A stretch of DNA of 64,000 nucleotides from Atrichornis clamosus (Eukaryota > Chordata > Aves > Passeriformes > Menuridae), in the NCBI GenBank assembly GCA_013400975.1, contig WBMZ01011886.1, positions 124,001-188,000 of the forward strand, written 5' to 3'. The notes under the pieces are model-generated. The model was given only the letters and a program-made list of their open reading frames with translations. It made no database searches and had not been told where the DNA came from. The position numbers and the translations under genes are program-made. Positions 22,691-37,900 of the stretch are shown piece by piece (within the stretch, counting starts at the first letter, position 1; each line of letters begins with the position of its first letter).

Positions 22691-25600
22691 AGTCCATGAA
22701 ATGACATTTATAATTTTTTTTTTAAAGTTTGAAAGCTTTTTGATTCTCTCATCAGACTTCATTGTATTCTGTAATACTCACCCACCCATTTATTAAGCGA
22801 TAAGCATCAACGAGGTACCTGCTCACTGAAGAGCTATTAATAAGTAAAAGTGACAGGAAGATAGAAAGACGGAGATTAGCTGACCAGTTCTCTTCTCCAC
22901 AGAACATGTAACTCTAAGTCATACCACATTAATTTCTTTTTCCTTCAAAATTTATTTTTAATCCCAGCTCTTTTAGATTGAACTGTACAGACATAAAATA
23001 AGGGAGATGCATGAGCTCCCTCCTTTTTATTGCTTAACATTCCATTTGAATATTTACCAGTGGAGAAAGTAAGAGCCAACAATGAAATTTCAAAGCAGGA
23101 TTTCACAGCACTCCTTTAAAGATGATTAATAATGGTTGTTGAAAGTGCAGGATATGAATCAGCCTCTATGTCCTAATGATTGGCTCTGTGAGAAAAAGAA
23201 AAAAATCACCATACCAGGGGAAAAAAATATAAAGTGATTTAAAGCAATCAACTTGCTGACTTACTTAGCTAGGTAACCGCTATAGCTATTGGTCTAGGGA
23301 AAGCAGGATTGCTGGCCTGGTTTAAAAATATGAATTGATATCTCTGAACATGACTTCTGAGCAGAAAAAAAAGATTATGTCTTTGATTTATCTCAGATCA
23401 ATACGGAATCTCTGACTAAACACTGCAAAATAGGTATTTTGTGCATACTGTGATACAGCAATTTGAGCTTGCTTTTCCTTTGGTAATAGGTCTTATCTAG
23501 AAAAAGGTAGGGATGTACATATTCAATTAGGTTTCTGAAATAAAATACCATTATTTAATTCTTCTACCTTTTTATCCACAGACATTTCCCCAGTCATTTT
23601 TAGTTACTGCCTCCTGTGGGCTTGTGTAGCAGACATGCTGACTCCTTAATTAAAATTGCATGCCAGGAAGTAAGTAACTGCCAGCTGAATGCTTGCCTCC
23701 TACTGCTGCATTCTGTCAGCTCAGGGATGGTTTTCTTTCTCCTCCCCACTTATTATTTTTTTTAAGGAAATGTCAGTTGCTGTTTCTGAAAGTAAATTTG
23801 GGAAACTCTTGAAAATGCACTTAATCTGGTGTTTAAATCTAGAAAATGTCATTATTTTTTGTGTAGAAGAAAAACACAAGCACTTTAATAGGATGAGTCA
23901 GTTTGATGAGTCTAAATAACCCAAAGACCATGCAATTAATGCTGGCATAAAAACACTGATAGACAAATCAGAGTGGCTTATGCTGCAGGTTTGTTCCGAT
24001 CTGGGGACATATCTGTAGAACACTCCTGGAATTAAGCAAGGATCTTCCTCAGATATTTCTCTTTTTCCCTGAGGTAAAATCCTATTTATGGAGGAATGAG
24101 AAGTCTGGACACCTGCCTGAAGCTCCCCAGGCTTTGAGAAGAGTTGCAGGGCAGCTGTTTGTCTTCAAGTGCACACAGGTGAGGCGTGAGCATCTCTGCT
24201 AAGCGAAAAGGCTCCTGCGCTATCCACGCCACTGCCGGCTACTGCCAAAGGGCCGTGGGCAGCGCTCTTCTGGAGGCTGATCCTGCTTCTTTGTGCCTGT
24301 GCACTGAGCTTCATCTAGAATCTTTCCCTTTGAAGAGCAATCACACTGCCATTGTTCTCAACAAAGTCAGAACAGAGAGTTCAAAGCAATTTCTAAGGTG
24401 GGAATGTTGAAGTCAGAATCATTAGGGCCCAAATTTGGCCCTTGAAAGACCCAGGTAGAGGCCAATTAATTTACTTTTCTGTGCCCACACCAACATTTCT
24501 TGATTTTCACCATTGTTTCCCATGATATCAGCCTCAGTTCTTTTTGCTTATATGAGACTAAGTACGGAAGCCTCCTCCCAAAGAAGGGGAAAGGGAAAGA
24601 GTTTGGCAAAAATTTCTCCCATCTTTCTTGTTCTATCTTTTTTACATTTCTCATCCTGTGAATATAAACTCACTGTTCCAAAGCTTTCCAGATATCTGCA
24701 GGGGGTTGAAACAGGCTGGTTTGTTTGCCCTGATAATTGGAATTCACCTCTATGTTGGCTGCCAGAGAGGTCCACTAACTTCTGCTCTTCAAGCTCCCAG
24801 GAAGAGAGCTCCTGAGGAGCCCGAGGCCTCAGCAGTTTCAGTTCACGTGCACACTCTGCTCCACAGATCCCAGGGAGAAACAAGGGCTTAGCAGCTGTGA
24901 TAGCTGGCTGCTTTAGCATTTCATATCTTCAGGCTATGATTTCTTTTTTAACAATGTTCTTTGTTTTTTCACTTACAGACTGAAATTTTGACCCCAGGAA
25001 ACTCAGTAGGAAAGTTCCCATTGATTTTGGGAAAGCTAGGATGTCAATTTAATATGACAAAATGGGGAAACAAAGCAAAGGTTTTAGAGACATGTAACAT
25101 CTTTTATTGCAGTAACTGACATACTTGGAAAAAAACAGGTAAGCCTTTGGGCTCACAAGATTTATATTCATACTGCACTAGGTTAAATATTCATCTGAAG
25201 TTAAAATATATATGAACATAATCTAAACACAGCAGGGCTAATATTTTAGCTAATCCCCAAATTATTCACACTCTTCAAAATTAAATTTAAGCTTCCATTT
25301 TTAGGTTGAAACTGATAAAGCACAGAGCTCCAACACAACCAAAATACTGAAAAGGAAAATAAATAAAACAAAGGCCAAAAATACTCTTGTCATTTGCTCT
25401 AGGTTATTTTTTCTGCCTAAACCATCACAGTGAAAATTGAAAACTAGCTGAGATCCTCATGTAGAATGAATAGCAATGGCTTTCTTGCTCTGGTTTGCAT
25501 TTTAGTTCTCATGTTGCATGTTTATTGCAAGCAGGTAGGAGCAAAGATCATGAGTCCAGATGATTCGCTGCATTCAAACCTTCTTGAGTTTGAAGTACAG

Positions 25601-28600
25601 TGAGGAGTAAAGGAGAAGAGAAAAACATGGATAAATACAAGATGAATTTTGAAACAAAACTTTTAAAAACCAATTATGGTTGCTAAGTAACAAAAACATA
25701 CTTAACCTTTGCTAATGATTAACAAACCACAAAATTTGCACAAGTCAGGAAACAAGTAGCAAAGGAGTTTTGCAGACATTGTTTTGTTTTGGGAGTTTTC
25801 CAGGTTTCTTAAAGTTTTTGCTCTTCTAAAATTTGTAAGGAGATAAGAGGGAGGAAATTACCAAGATTACTGAACTAAAAAAGGCTTTGTTCCCCTGTGA
25901 AATGCTAGCAAGTGATGTTTGTGTTCAGAAGATTTTTTTCCCCGAATGATATTCACCCTGAAATGAGATCTGATCCTGAATTACTAAGCTAGCTTTGAGG
26001 TAGGGGCCTGTTTCTGTAAGGTTTATGGCCCCATTCATCACTGCAAAGACATTGGGCACGACCTTTGCTTTGACTGTTGAGAGTCCTTTATGATAAGAGT
26101 CCCCACAGAATATATTCCCTATCATGTGTTGAGCCTTTTTCTCCCATCATGGGTGATCACAGTTATTGCTTAAAAAATATTATTTCAGTCATATTGCATC
26201 AGCTAAAGTTAAATCCAGTCTATCTCATCTACATATCTCTAACTTAATTTATAAGACATTTATCACTATGGTTTCCTAAATTCCTTGTAAACTTCCTGCA
26301 GGGTAGTATGTAAGGGATCAAATTAATTTCTCTCTAAGGGTTGGGCTGTTAAATAACCTAAGGTTGTACACTGAGATACAAGAGTCAGGCCATCAAAATG
26401 CCTGATACCCTGAGATATCCCTGAGACCACAATTCAGTCCACGGCTACCAATGCCATGAGTGTGTGTTGCTGCCCAAGTAGTTTTTACTATAAAAGTCTC
26501 AGGAAATCAGACCATAAGACAATCTGTCTCCTTGCTTACCTAATTAAGCCTAGCTAGATTTGTTTAGATTTACCCTTTATGAATGGCTCCTCTAAGTCTC
26601 TTTTATGTATCTGCCTGTTTGATAATGGAAGAAGCAATAACCTGCAGTTATGAAAGTAAGATTTTCTGTCTGTCTGATTGTAAGATCCTTGATCCCTGTG
26701 CACTTCTTCTCTGTGATTCCATTTCTGCACTTAGTGAGAACTTTTACTGTTGTTTTCTCATCTACTTTTCCCTTCTGCCCTTCATTAGCAGGCAGTACAT
26801 CCTCACAGGGTACACTGATGTCATGTAAAGAGATGGTGTCTGTTCCTGTCACACAGCCTTTGTTTGGAATGTCAAAGACAGGGCAGTAGGACAGAGCTTT
26901 CTTATTATCTTTGGCTCAGAAGAGAATATCACACACCTGTGTACTCTTGAAAACAAGATTTTCAGTAAAACTGGTTGGGTATTTTGGGAATGATGTGCTT
27001 TATTCTCAAAAAAATAACAATTTATTGAAATTGAAACATAGAAAAGGAACAGTATTGACACTTTTTGATCCAATTTCTTTTCCTAAAATACAAATTCCAA
27101 TTTCATAATTTGAAATTATATTTAGCTTCATAATTTAAGAGAACAAGACAGATGTTAAAAATGAACTAATATGTAAAACTATGCAATTGGAACAGTATAT
27201 CTTGATTGACGCAAACAAACTAACAAACACAAATAAGATCATTATTGTGCCAAACACATTCAAGATGTCAAATGTTTACCCTAGGCTTGGAAAGGAAATT
27301 CTTTAATAGCATAAAAAAATTCTTGGGATTAAAAAACTTGCTTCCAGAAAAAGTTGAAAGAAAAGCCTGGCAGTATTTTTTCTCAAAAATAAGACAAAGG
27401 ACACACAGACTAAGAATAGGAATGCCAGACAGATCACTAATATCTTTACAATTTAAGACTTTATGAGTTCTAAATTTAAAAGCTTATACTCTGGTAGATA
27501 GTGATTTAACCATCCACAGACTAAGATATTGAAAATTAATTCCCTCACTGGTCTTCAGGAGATCCTTAGAAGAGGTAGATTTGGAGGATATTCTTTATAT
27601 CAGAGACCTAGATGTAAAAAGCAGTTTTCATAAATCTGTTCAAAAGGGGTAAAGTTTATTTCATTTATTTGTGTCATCTCTACATTAGATACCTAAATCT
27701 TTACCAATGTTGTGCTCTGTTTCTAATTGAGGGATAAAAAGATGCACCTCTTGATGATGATTTCTCAGGTTTGCACTAGAGATGTATCTCAGAATACACT
27801 GAATTGCTCTGGTTGCATGTTTGCCATGTAGATCGTTAAGGCAGGGTAGGATGTCCAGTTTAGAAGTCCAGGGTTTGCTCACCTAAGTAAAATCAGACAA
27901 TTTCTCAAGTGTGTTTTTTTTATTTTGAGAACAGATATGACCAAGATGATGTTATCTTTGAATGTTATGATGGTCCCCCTCATGTACATGCTTTACACAT
28001 GGTGCTGGTTAAACACAGCTGTGTATACTACTTACTCAGCTCTGCAGAAATTATTAGATCTTCATGTAGCTCTAAATATGATTAATCACAAATGCAAGAG
28101 TTTTTTTAGAACTTCCAATGTACTAAAATACTTCCAATATAAGCAAACTGAAATTGGCCCTGTGTTATGAATGCTGTAATAATAGCTTTGAAGTCATTGC
28201 CTTGCTTCATAGTACTGTTCTTTCTGAAAGCAATGCTGCTCTTTTTAAGAGCTTTAAACGTGAAATTGATTCTAAATGCCAAGATCTGTAATCAAGAGGA
28301 GAGTTATAACAGATTAATTTTACATAAATATTTTTTGAGTTTAAGAATTTCAGAGCAAAACTGAACTGACTAAATACACTCTCCTTACAAATATTTACAG
28401 TTAAGAGAAAGAAACAGGAAACAAGAGGAAAAAAAAGGCCACATTCTGATTGGGTTAATAAGGTAGACAGAATTATCAAGGCTGATGAAATTAGGTAAGA
28501 GAGTCTGTTACAAACAATAAAAATATTTTTAATGGGTTTTCCTTTTACTGGGAAACATTGTGTGAAACTAGCCAATTCACTGGAAAATGAAAGCACTGAT

Positions 28601-31600
28601 GGATTGGAGGAAGCATGATGCATCAGATAATGAATAATCCAGACATAATACCTTGTATGTTTGCAAACTATAAGAGACACAACTGAACAGAAATGTCAAG
28701 CATCTAAAAATTCATGCAAAATAAGTCAGCAGGCCAAAAGACTGCCTGCAAAAATTTTCTGTAGAAAATTATCACTGCTATGGGTGAGATTAATCCTATA
28801 AACTTGTAAATAAAGCATGGCTTTTTGTAGATGTTAATCTGCTGGATGCAAATCTACCAGAAAGGTATAGAAATGCTTACTGGTATGTTATATTTCAATC
28901 AGTTTATATGGTATTAAAACTGATTTTAAAAAAAACAACAACCATATTTAAACAATAGTTCCTTATATTTCTGACAGATTTATACCAAGTAAATAGAGAT
29001 GAAGGGAGGCTATAATATGACACTGGAAACCTTCTTGAGCTCCCCTGCACTCTTTCCTTGGCACAGTCAACATTTTTGAGATTTTATCTCTTTTATACTA
29101 GAAATCTTAAATTTGTTATAGATCTTAAGATTCTTTTGTGTGCTTGCACTAAGATGAGATAAAAAAGACAAGGGAGAGTCAGACTCATTAGTCTAATTGG
29201 CCCCCTCCAGACCCACATTTCTGAGTATGTTACACCTCGTTGCCCCCTTTCTGCCTGCCTCCTACACATTTACACTGACACACACACATCTTGTTGCTGA
29301 TAATTCCTAAACTCACAGCAACTACTGTAAATTAATTTACATTTTCAAGGGGCAGTTACGTTTATTGAAAGAGATTAAGTTTTTCAAACAAGCTCCTTCT
29401 TTACCCTTGCAGTGTCTTCACAGGAAGGGGAATTCCCTGCTCTGGAACAATGAAAAGCACAGTTCTGCAATTACGCTCAGATTTTAAATGGTCTCATGTG
29501 ACACTCCATAGGTGAAACTCATTCATATTCTTATGAACAGTTTATTTTTCAATATTCTGTTCAAAATTTGGTGTCAACTACCTATGTTCCTCATAAAAAG
29601 ATGAATGTGTTTTGAAGAACTGCTGCCAAAACTCTGGCCATTATACATAAGCATGGAAAGCCTCTTAGAAAGCAGTAGAAAAGGTTCACTATCTTGAGGA
29701 AATACCACCTTTGAGCCAAAATGCTGGCTCAGAGTGGACATCTGATGCACCGTGGGAAATACATGTTCACAGACCTGATAAAGAAAAGACAGAGTTATAT
29801 TTTCACATCTGAAAGAAATAACACTTTATTTACAGAAGTTTAACTCTTTTGTCCCGAAAGACTTAGTCTCTTGCTTTGCTGCATGCAGTACTCTAGAGCC
29901 AATTCTCTTTGCTGCATGCAGATTCACATGTGTGTCTGCACAAAGGAAAGCTCCCCCATGATCAGATGTATCCGCTAAAATCATATTTCATTACCAAAGC
30001 ATCATGGCTACTGGACAGCTCAAACAGAGGCTGAAGAGGGATAGACAGACTGATTTAATCATTTACCTGTCAGAACAGAAAATAAGTTCTCAGTTCTATT
30101 GCCATTATCATTTCAAAGAGAGTGTGACAGGCATATGTAGTTTTTAAAAAATAATAAATCTATTCCTTCCCAGATGCAGACTCCAGCTGTTTGAAAATAG
30201 GACCAAATAGGACCAAAAAGTGTACCACATTTAATCCAAATGGGCTGACACCTCTGATCTCTACTGAAAGGCTGAACATGAAAAAAATGTTTGAAATTCA
30301 ATTCAATTATTTAGTTATTAATTATTTCAGTAACCATAACACTTCAAGATCATGTAACAAAGCAGTAACAAAACCACAAAGGTTAAGTATGACATAAAAA
30401 CTCCACACTCCTGCAGGACAGTGTTTAAAATGGCCAAAAGGCACAATCCAGTACTTAAGATCTAATGATCCAAAGTGAGCTGCTACTGAATCTAAAATTC
30501 ACCAGGTACTTCTATTTTGGCTCTGAAAGTTCTCTTGCCTTTGGTACCTGACCCTTTTCTCATGGAGTGTTTGTATTGGGTGACTCTCTGCTAGGGACAC
30601 TGAGGCACCCCCCTGCAGTCAGGAAAGGTCTGCTGCCTTCCCAGAGCTAAAGTCCAAGGGGGTGCCACAACTTGTCAAGAGCACAAATTACTATCCACTG
30701 TTACTCTTTCAAGTAGGCACAATTCCAGAGGAAAAAAGTCTCCTTTTTAACTGGAATGCGTGAAAAATTAGTTCTTTCACTGAATGAAAGGCTGCTTACT
30801 GAGGGATCTGAGCTTGTTGTTTACTTCTGTGATTGCCATATCATTAATTGCTATCTTATCCTATGTCATATCTGTGATGCTTGGTGAGTACCTGTACCAT
30901 TTATGCCTATGCACATATCCTTTCATCTTGGGAGGAGGGATGTTTACAGTCTTACATTGATCAACATTTTCTTTCACAGAAGGAATTTTTTACACATATT
31001 AAGTGCAGTTATTGTGTGTTTAGAAGCCAAATGCCGCTGCACTGCTGGTATTTTCAGAAACTGGATATGCATCAAATTCCTGGCAAATGATTCCAAGCAA
31101 CACATTTGTGTTCCATTTATTTTCTGCAGTTGCAGTGTATGATCTCCAGTGCTCACTAAGGCTTACATCTATTTTTTCATGTTGATGAGATTTTTGCTTC
31201 ACATCAACATGTAGGACAGCTGACATTTAGCAAGACTGGCCAGCTTTGTACAAATCTCCCCTTCTTGCTCAGACTAACTCACTGTGTTCCTCTTTTCTTG
31301 TCAATTTTCTATTGACAAATTTTATCCTCATTCATACCAAAAAAACCCCTAAGTAAGTAGAGTGTATTACTTGTATGGGAGAGCAGAGTATTATCCTACA
31401 TCCTCAGTGAGTATTTAGGAGTTACTATCCAAAAGGCTGTTGGAAAGTTGTATGTTTGGATTTTATAGCATTTCTTTTTTTTGGCACGGACAGGTGAAAG
31501 ATTCAAGCTACATCTCTGTGCTGTTAATGGTGTGACTGGAGCAGGGTAGGGACATCAAACTAGCCCAAGTGTATCTGTATATGTGGGCTGTCACAAAGAC

Positions 31601-31879
31601 ATTATAGAGGCAGAAAGTGAAGCCTATATCTTAAGGAAGAGATCACAGCAGTTGTCCAGTGTTTGGCTATATCATAGCTGCTAGTTCAGAGGTGTATAAC
31701 ACATCTCCAATTGTATAGATGTAGCCAAAAAGCAAAGATGAGTATATTGTCTTTGTGGCAGGAAATCATGTCACATCTCATGTAAATTTTACTGGATCCC
31801 TCAAAAATCTGCTTGCAAGCATTTTAGTTATTTATGTTAATTCATCCTTGATTAACCTGAGAAGAGTTGGGCTTTATTC
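22691..31879. other. Intergenic, no gene recognised
   Basis: About 9 kb without a supportable gene. Two patches (about 22785-22880 and 23030-23160) look compositionally like conserved non-coding sequence, with TTATTAAGCG and GATTAATAATGG words, but this is weak. A slightly GC-rich patch at about 24186-24330 has short frames on one strand only. The 157-codon minus frame at 28207-28680 has no recognisable domain. Confidence 0.5.
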
Positions 31880-31980
31880 CTGTTTCTGCATTGTGACTTC
31901 AGGGAACTCATCTTTGCTTCCCTGGGTCTATCTTTCTTTTCTGTAAAATGGAATAATAAGAACTGTATAAAGTATTCCAA
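31880..31980 (+). repeat. MIR-like SINE remnant
   Basis: 'attgtgacttcagggaactc', a 'ccctgggtcta' segment and 'ctgtaaaatggaataataag' align by eye with the core and 3' part of MIR. In MIR the order is the tgtgacct...aagtcac core, the cctcagtttcctc segment, then ctgtaaaatgggataataat. MIR/CORE-SINEs are ancient amniote repeats that persist as rare remnants in birds. Confidence 0.5.
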
Positions 31981-34900
31981 AACCTAAGAGAGAAGGAAGT
32001 ACAGAAAGCAAAGAACTGTTATTACTGCACCTTATCTACACTATATCTCTTCCTCCAAACAGTGTTTTGTTCTAAACAAAAGAAATTCATCAGAACTTCA
32101 ACATCATCCTTGGCCCATCATGTTTCTATGGTTACAGAGGCAGTGTTTTTCATCTGTAGAAACTAGTAAGAATTTTCCATTTTAAAAGACTGTTATGCCC
32201 TGTCTCTCTGACCCTCCTTTATCAAGGACAGGTTATTCTCATTTTGCCAGCGTCATCAAGCCCTGCACTGAAAGCATCTCCCAATCAGACTGCAGGACAA
32301 AGCATTTAAATACGTATTAGGCATTATTTGCAGTAATACCCAGAAATGTCATCACGAAAAAATAGAAATACAAGAAGGGATGTTCAGCTTTATCCCTGAA
32401 GGCTTATCCAGTCTCTGTTTTTCAGCAGATCAGACAGGCCTTGGCATGATGGAAGGAACATGATCTTCTTCCTGCCAACACTGTGTGCCGTGGCCTTTCT
32501 CTCAAGCCTGTTGCATAACTCATGTCAGAGACAAGCCACTGTGCTTCACCCCAGATCCAGTCCATCTCAGATATTTTCTCATGCCATTTATTTTGTATAT
32601 CCAGTGCAATACAATGCATACACAAGCATACGTATATCTATAGATATGCATATGTTGTCGCAGTAGGTAAGCAATAAATGTAAATATACAAACACACACA
32701 TGCGTCTACTGCACAAACTACCATGAGGCAGTACAGATCCCTTTTCTCACCCCATCCCTTCCTTTCGACAGTAATGAAGCATGCTTGTGGATCAAACATA
32801 AGCTTCCCTCAAACACAAGCTTATAATTCCCTTAACATCTTCTTAATATATTATTTTTTTTTTCTCTTCTCTATGCCCCTGTGAAGAAAAACAATTGTCC
32901 CTTCTCAGAATAACATCAGAATTTGGGTGCTTCTGAGTCAGCTTCTTCTTTATTCCCCTGTCCCGACCAGTGTATTCCTCATCTGCATTCCTCTCCTTGA
33001 GTCATGTGTGGGATTTTATCTGTTGCTGTAATATTAGTGCAAATTACCACATAAAACCTCAAAGGTAGTTTGGTGAAATGATCTACCATGACTTCTTGTT
33101 AAAAACCCTTTAACCGAATACTGTTTCCCTAATCATTCCCAGTCTTCTTCCTTATTTTTTTCTGGACTATTTCTAGCTCCATGGGGAATGACCAGGGCTT
33201 GAGGAACCTGCAAGAGTCCCTGAAAGCAAAAACCTAGTAAAAAGCATATAGCAGAATATCCTGCCAAACTTCATTAGAGAAAATTGAGATTTTCTGTCAT
33301 TCACTAAAGGGAACTTCTCAATGTCTAATAACTCTTACTGTGTTTTTCTACCATGAACCAACAAACTCTCACCTTGAACCTTTGTCAAACTTCCACAGTA
33401 TTCAAGAGCAAAGGGTTCTGGTGTAACTAGGAATGGCATGAAACTCCCCTTCCTTTCATTTGACCTTGTACATGTCTCTATTACACAGTTTCTAAGTGTA
33501 TGTTTTTTGGGCTATCTATTCAGTGCTACCATGTGAGAATTCACAGTGGAGCAAAGAGGAGTAATAAATCAATAGCCAGTGTGCTGCTCCAAGTGATTGG
33601 CACAAAAGTTCAACAGAGCAGAGGCTGGCACAACCAAGTCATTAATTTAAGAGATAGATCAACTAAAATTCACAGAAGAATGAAGTATTATTCACTTTTT
33701 TCTTCAAGACTAGAGCGTTTAGAAATAGCATAAAAACTTAACTGTGAAAAAAGGTTTACTGAGGTGACATATGCCACAAAGGGAGTAAGAGGTTGATAGC
33801 AGGAGTTCTTTGGAGAGGGACCTCTCATGGCCTATCTCTCAAATGCTGCTAATTCAGCACAATAACTAAGTCCAAGTGTTCTACTTTAGGTCTGGTTGTG
33901 GTTAAGTTTTATTTTTATGCCTCACTAAAAGCTTAAATGCAGTTTTAATTTAAAAAAAAAATTGACAATGAAGTGGCTGCCAATTCCTCCTTAATTATTA
34001 CATTCATCAAACAATAGAGCTAACTTGTCAGCATTTTGAATTTTCTAAGTGGAAAGAAGTAGAGAAAATAGATGTCAATTACAGTGAATTGCAATTAAGA
34101 TTATTGGCAGATGAAGACCTTCAGGGAACCAGAGTCCCACATAGCAGTAAGCTTGATAATCAGATGGGTAAACCTCACACTAAGAAAGAGAATGAGTCAT
34201 GTTATGCAATATAAATTAATCATTTAAAAGCAAAGTTTAAAAGAAAAATAAGATAGAGAAGTACACACTCAAAGTCCTCTCAGGTTTTCTTGTCTTCAAA
34301 GGGACAAACACCCATCTAATCACAGGCTTCTTGACTAATCCAGAACAGAGAGTCCAGGAGCTCCTAGTAAACACCGGCTATGTTCCAGCTCTGTGAGAGA
34401 GTGAAACCCCAGTGTGCTCCAGCCTGAAAAACAAACTCAAGCTTCCCTACTGGATGTTTTTCAGGCTCCTCAGTTTAGTTGGAGAGGATCTGCTGGGCAG
34501 CCCTGTGGGATCGCTGATGGGACTTTCATGTCAAAAGACACCACAGCACATCCCCAGCAGAAAACAGATGCTGCTTTTTCTTTCTGTCATTAAACCACAG
34601 CAACAGAAACCAGCTGATCTAGCATGTAGTTTGCCATAACTAAAAAGATATCTAAGGACTGATCCTGAAGATGGTATCAGAAAGTAGGGAGGCTTCCTGA
34701 ATTACTGCCTTCTGTGGCAAATCAATTCAGAAATTACTGATGAGAGAGAATAAGAGAGAGATAAACCCTGCCCTCTGATATCAGAGATAATAACGGTCAT
34801 TTAAAGATGATGCCAATCTTTCCACCAGCCAGCAACCTTGTGGAACAGCATTTGTGTCAAGTTAGAAGCATGAAAACAAGATTACTTCTGTTCACTTTTC

Positions 34901-37900
34901 CTCCCACAACATCTCTTTCAAACAATAATGAGGCTGAGGGAAAAGGAAGTCATTGTAGTTTTACCAGCTGTAATAAAACATTCACACCAGCAGATACCAT
35001 GAGGTCACACTAGATAACTCAGTAATAGAAACAGCATTTCTGTCCTTAATTTTGTAACAACCACCAAGGCTTTGTCGTGTTTATGCTGCACTGCCTTTGC
35101 ATTTCTTATTCTGAAAGGGCTGAACAGAAGTGAGCTCTACCCATTTTCCTCCCTATTAGCGCTGCCTAAGGGGTCATATAAGTCAGAAATACTCATAAGA
35201 CAACCACATTCTCCCTTTCCTTTCAGCTTGGAGCTCTATCAAGCTGTGCTCTAATACTGTTTTATTCACTATAGCCTCTTTTAAATCTAAATACTCCATT
35301 TCTTTTAGTGTTCAGAGTCCCATCTGCTTACTCAGGAGAGAGGAGAAAATTGACATTCTTTAGTCAGCAATAAACAACCAGCACATTTCAGAGAACATCC
35401 ATGAGGTTTTATTGTGACTGCTGCATTATCCTATGTTATAGTTCCCAATAGTAAATGAAATTCTGCCCTCAATTTTTTTTCTGCTGACAACACTGTGTGA
35501 CAGGGACCGTAGAAGCAAATAGCTTTTATAGACAGCCTGAGAGACCATATAGATAAAATAGTAGAGATGTGAGTTTGCATTGGCTTGTGCATCAGTAAAA
35601 TTCACTAGCAGAGTGAATTTTAGTGGATTCAACTAGCAGAAAATATATTTTTAGTGAAACCTAAGCTGGAAAGAACAGACCTCGAGATCCAGAAACTAAG
35701 ATGGATTGCACATAGAAAGTACTGTTTTGGTTCACAGAGACAAGACATTGCCCCTCTGTCATTGCTTCAGTGGCTATTTGAAATAAGGATCTTAGCACCC
35801 TCAGAAAAGAAAGAATGAGAAAACTTGGCAATTACACCTAATAGTCATCAAGGATGACAGCTGTTTTTGCATATCTGGCACATTGTGACTTCCAGCATCA
35901 ACTACAGATAATGGAATTATGCAGGTGACACCCACATCCCAGTGGCTGTCCTGGACCACATGCACAGAGGGTGACGGGGAGCCACGGCGTCTCAGCTGTA
36001 GCAGGCACTCACACTGTACTTTCATACTCTGCTGAAAAAACCCAGCTCACCAGGTGCAGGGGGACGCAGCAGCCTTCCTCATCCCAAGTGCAGTGGTGGA
36101 ATGCTCTCTGGTGTTAGTGAAGAACGGGAGAGCAGGCTCCAAGCTCAGGCAGCTCCAGGCAAGATCTACTACTTTGAAAGAGCTCTTAATTTTCAAAGAA
36201 TTGTTATAGGTCTGTACAGCTAATTAATGTTGTCCCCAAACTCTTGTGTAACTTTTTAATTCTTTTTTCAACTAAAACTTATGACACTACTCTGCCCTGG
36301 GAACTGACATGCCTCCCAGCCTTATGCTGCTGATCTCTTACAATAATGCAGTGTAGAAGTGACAGGTTCACTTCAATAGTATTAGAATTAACTAGAACAG
36401 CAATGGTTGGCAATTGGTTGGAATTATATACTATATAAGTGTGTTTTTTCACACCAACTTTGTAAATAAAGAATATACAATCAACTGAAAGTAAATGCAA
36501 GTTTTCCCAGTAACCACTGAATTATACTTTCAGGCAGAAAAGACACATTCCATTTTAGAAAATCGCTGCGGTGAGAAAGAAGCAATGATGCAGCCCATGA
36601 AGGTACTGTAGTGGATTTTTCGTTTGATACCTTTACATTAGAATTATCATTCAAAAAGATACACTGTAACTTAAAGAGAAAATAATTGATTTAGTGCCAA
36701 AATTACTGGATGAATTTTAAAATTTTTATATGCTCTAGTAAGTCAAGTGGCTAAATTACTTGATCACCATGTCTCTCTACAATTGAAAATCTGTAAGTTG
36801 CCCACCAACTTGGTCGTATACATAGATTGCAGACGAAAGGGTTGCAAATTATCAAGACAATTACTTCACTAATGGTGAATTCTACTTTGCAAGCACTCTA
36901 ATACTGCAGTTCAGCTCTCATCTTTCCATTAAATAATGACATAGCAACTTAGGAAATAGAAAACCATTTATTTTTGTGAAAGCAAAATGGATAAAGTGAT
37001 GCAGACAACAGAAATTAATTAATAGTAATAAAGATTTTACACATTTTAGTTCTGATCAAAATTTTTTAAGTCCTAAATTGCATTATGCTCCCACTTATTT
37101 TTCATACAACTCCTGTTGTGCACAGGACATGAATAAAAACCTGCCTGTAAACTTTAAATCACAAACACCAAAAAGGATACTGTAGTTGAAAGTTTGTTCC
37201 AGAAGTATTCATAGCATTTTTTATTAAGCTAAAAGTCAGAGAGTCAGCAGGGCAGAGCACTTACAGAACCTACTTAGATTTTGGTTAGCTTGTTAGGTTA
37301 ACCAACTAATTTACAGCCTTATTTAGAGAACTGCATTATTCTCTGGAGTTCTCTGCTTTTTTCTATTGGTGAGACACCTAAACTACAACCTTCTGAATCA
37401 GATCCCCAAGCTGAGTTTTTGTATTCCCATCATGTCTAGAAGATGAAAAAATGTGCTCTGAAAGAGACTTGAGAAAGAAGTGGGGAGAGGAAGATTAAAG
37501 AAGCTTAGAGGTATGCTAGAAAAGAGATTTTCTGCAGTTTTTCAGAAAAGCAGGATCCAGTTTTGTACTTAACCTCAAAGGGGGAAAAGCCCCAAAAGAC
37601 TGTAAGTTTGAATGGAGCTATAGAGGATTTGATTGCAAAAGACTTTTTGAAGGTATATATATATATATGCAATCATTTATTTAAGAATCTAACAAAATCT
37701 CAGGAATGTATGTAGAGTGCTAATAGCCTCTCCAAAGTTAATACCGAATATAGAATATTAATATTCAATACTAGAATATACTTCTGGTATTGAATACAGC
37801 TTTCAACTTCAGCCCTTTTCTTCCAAACTCTGTCAAAAGAGAGAAAATATAATGCAATGTACATATAATAGCTCATCCCAGACTAACCAAGTTATGAAAA

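Noticed and set aside
28207..28680. Minus-strand open frame of 157 codons
   Set aside because: Hydrophobic but no family signature, no promoter or splice context, and a chance frame is plausible in AT-rich DNA.
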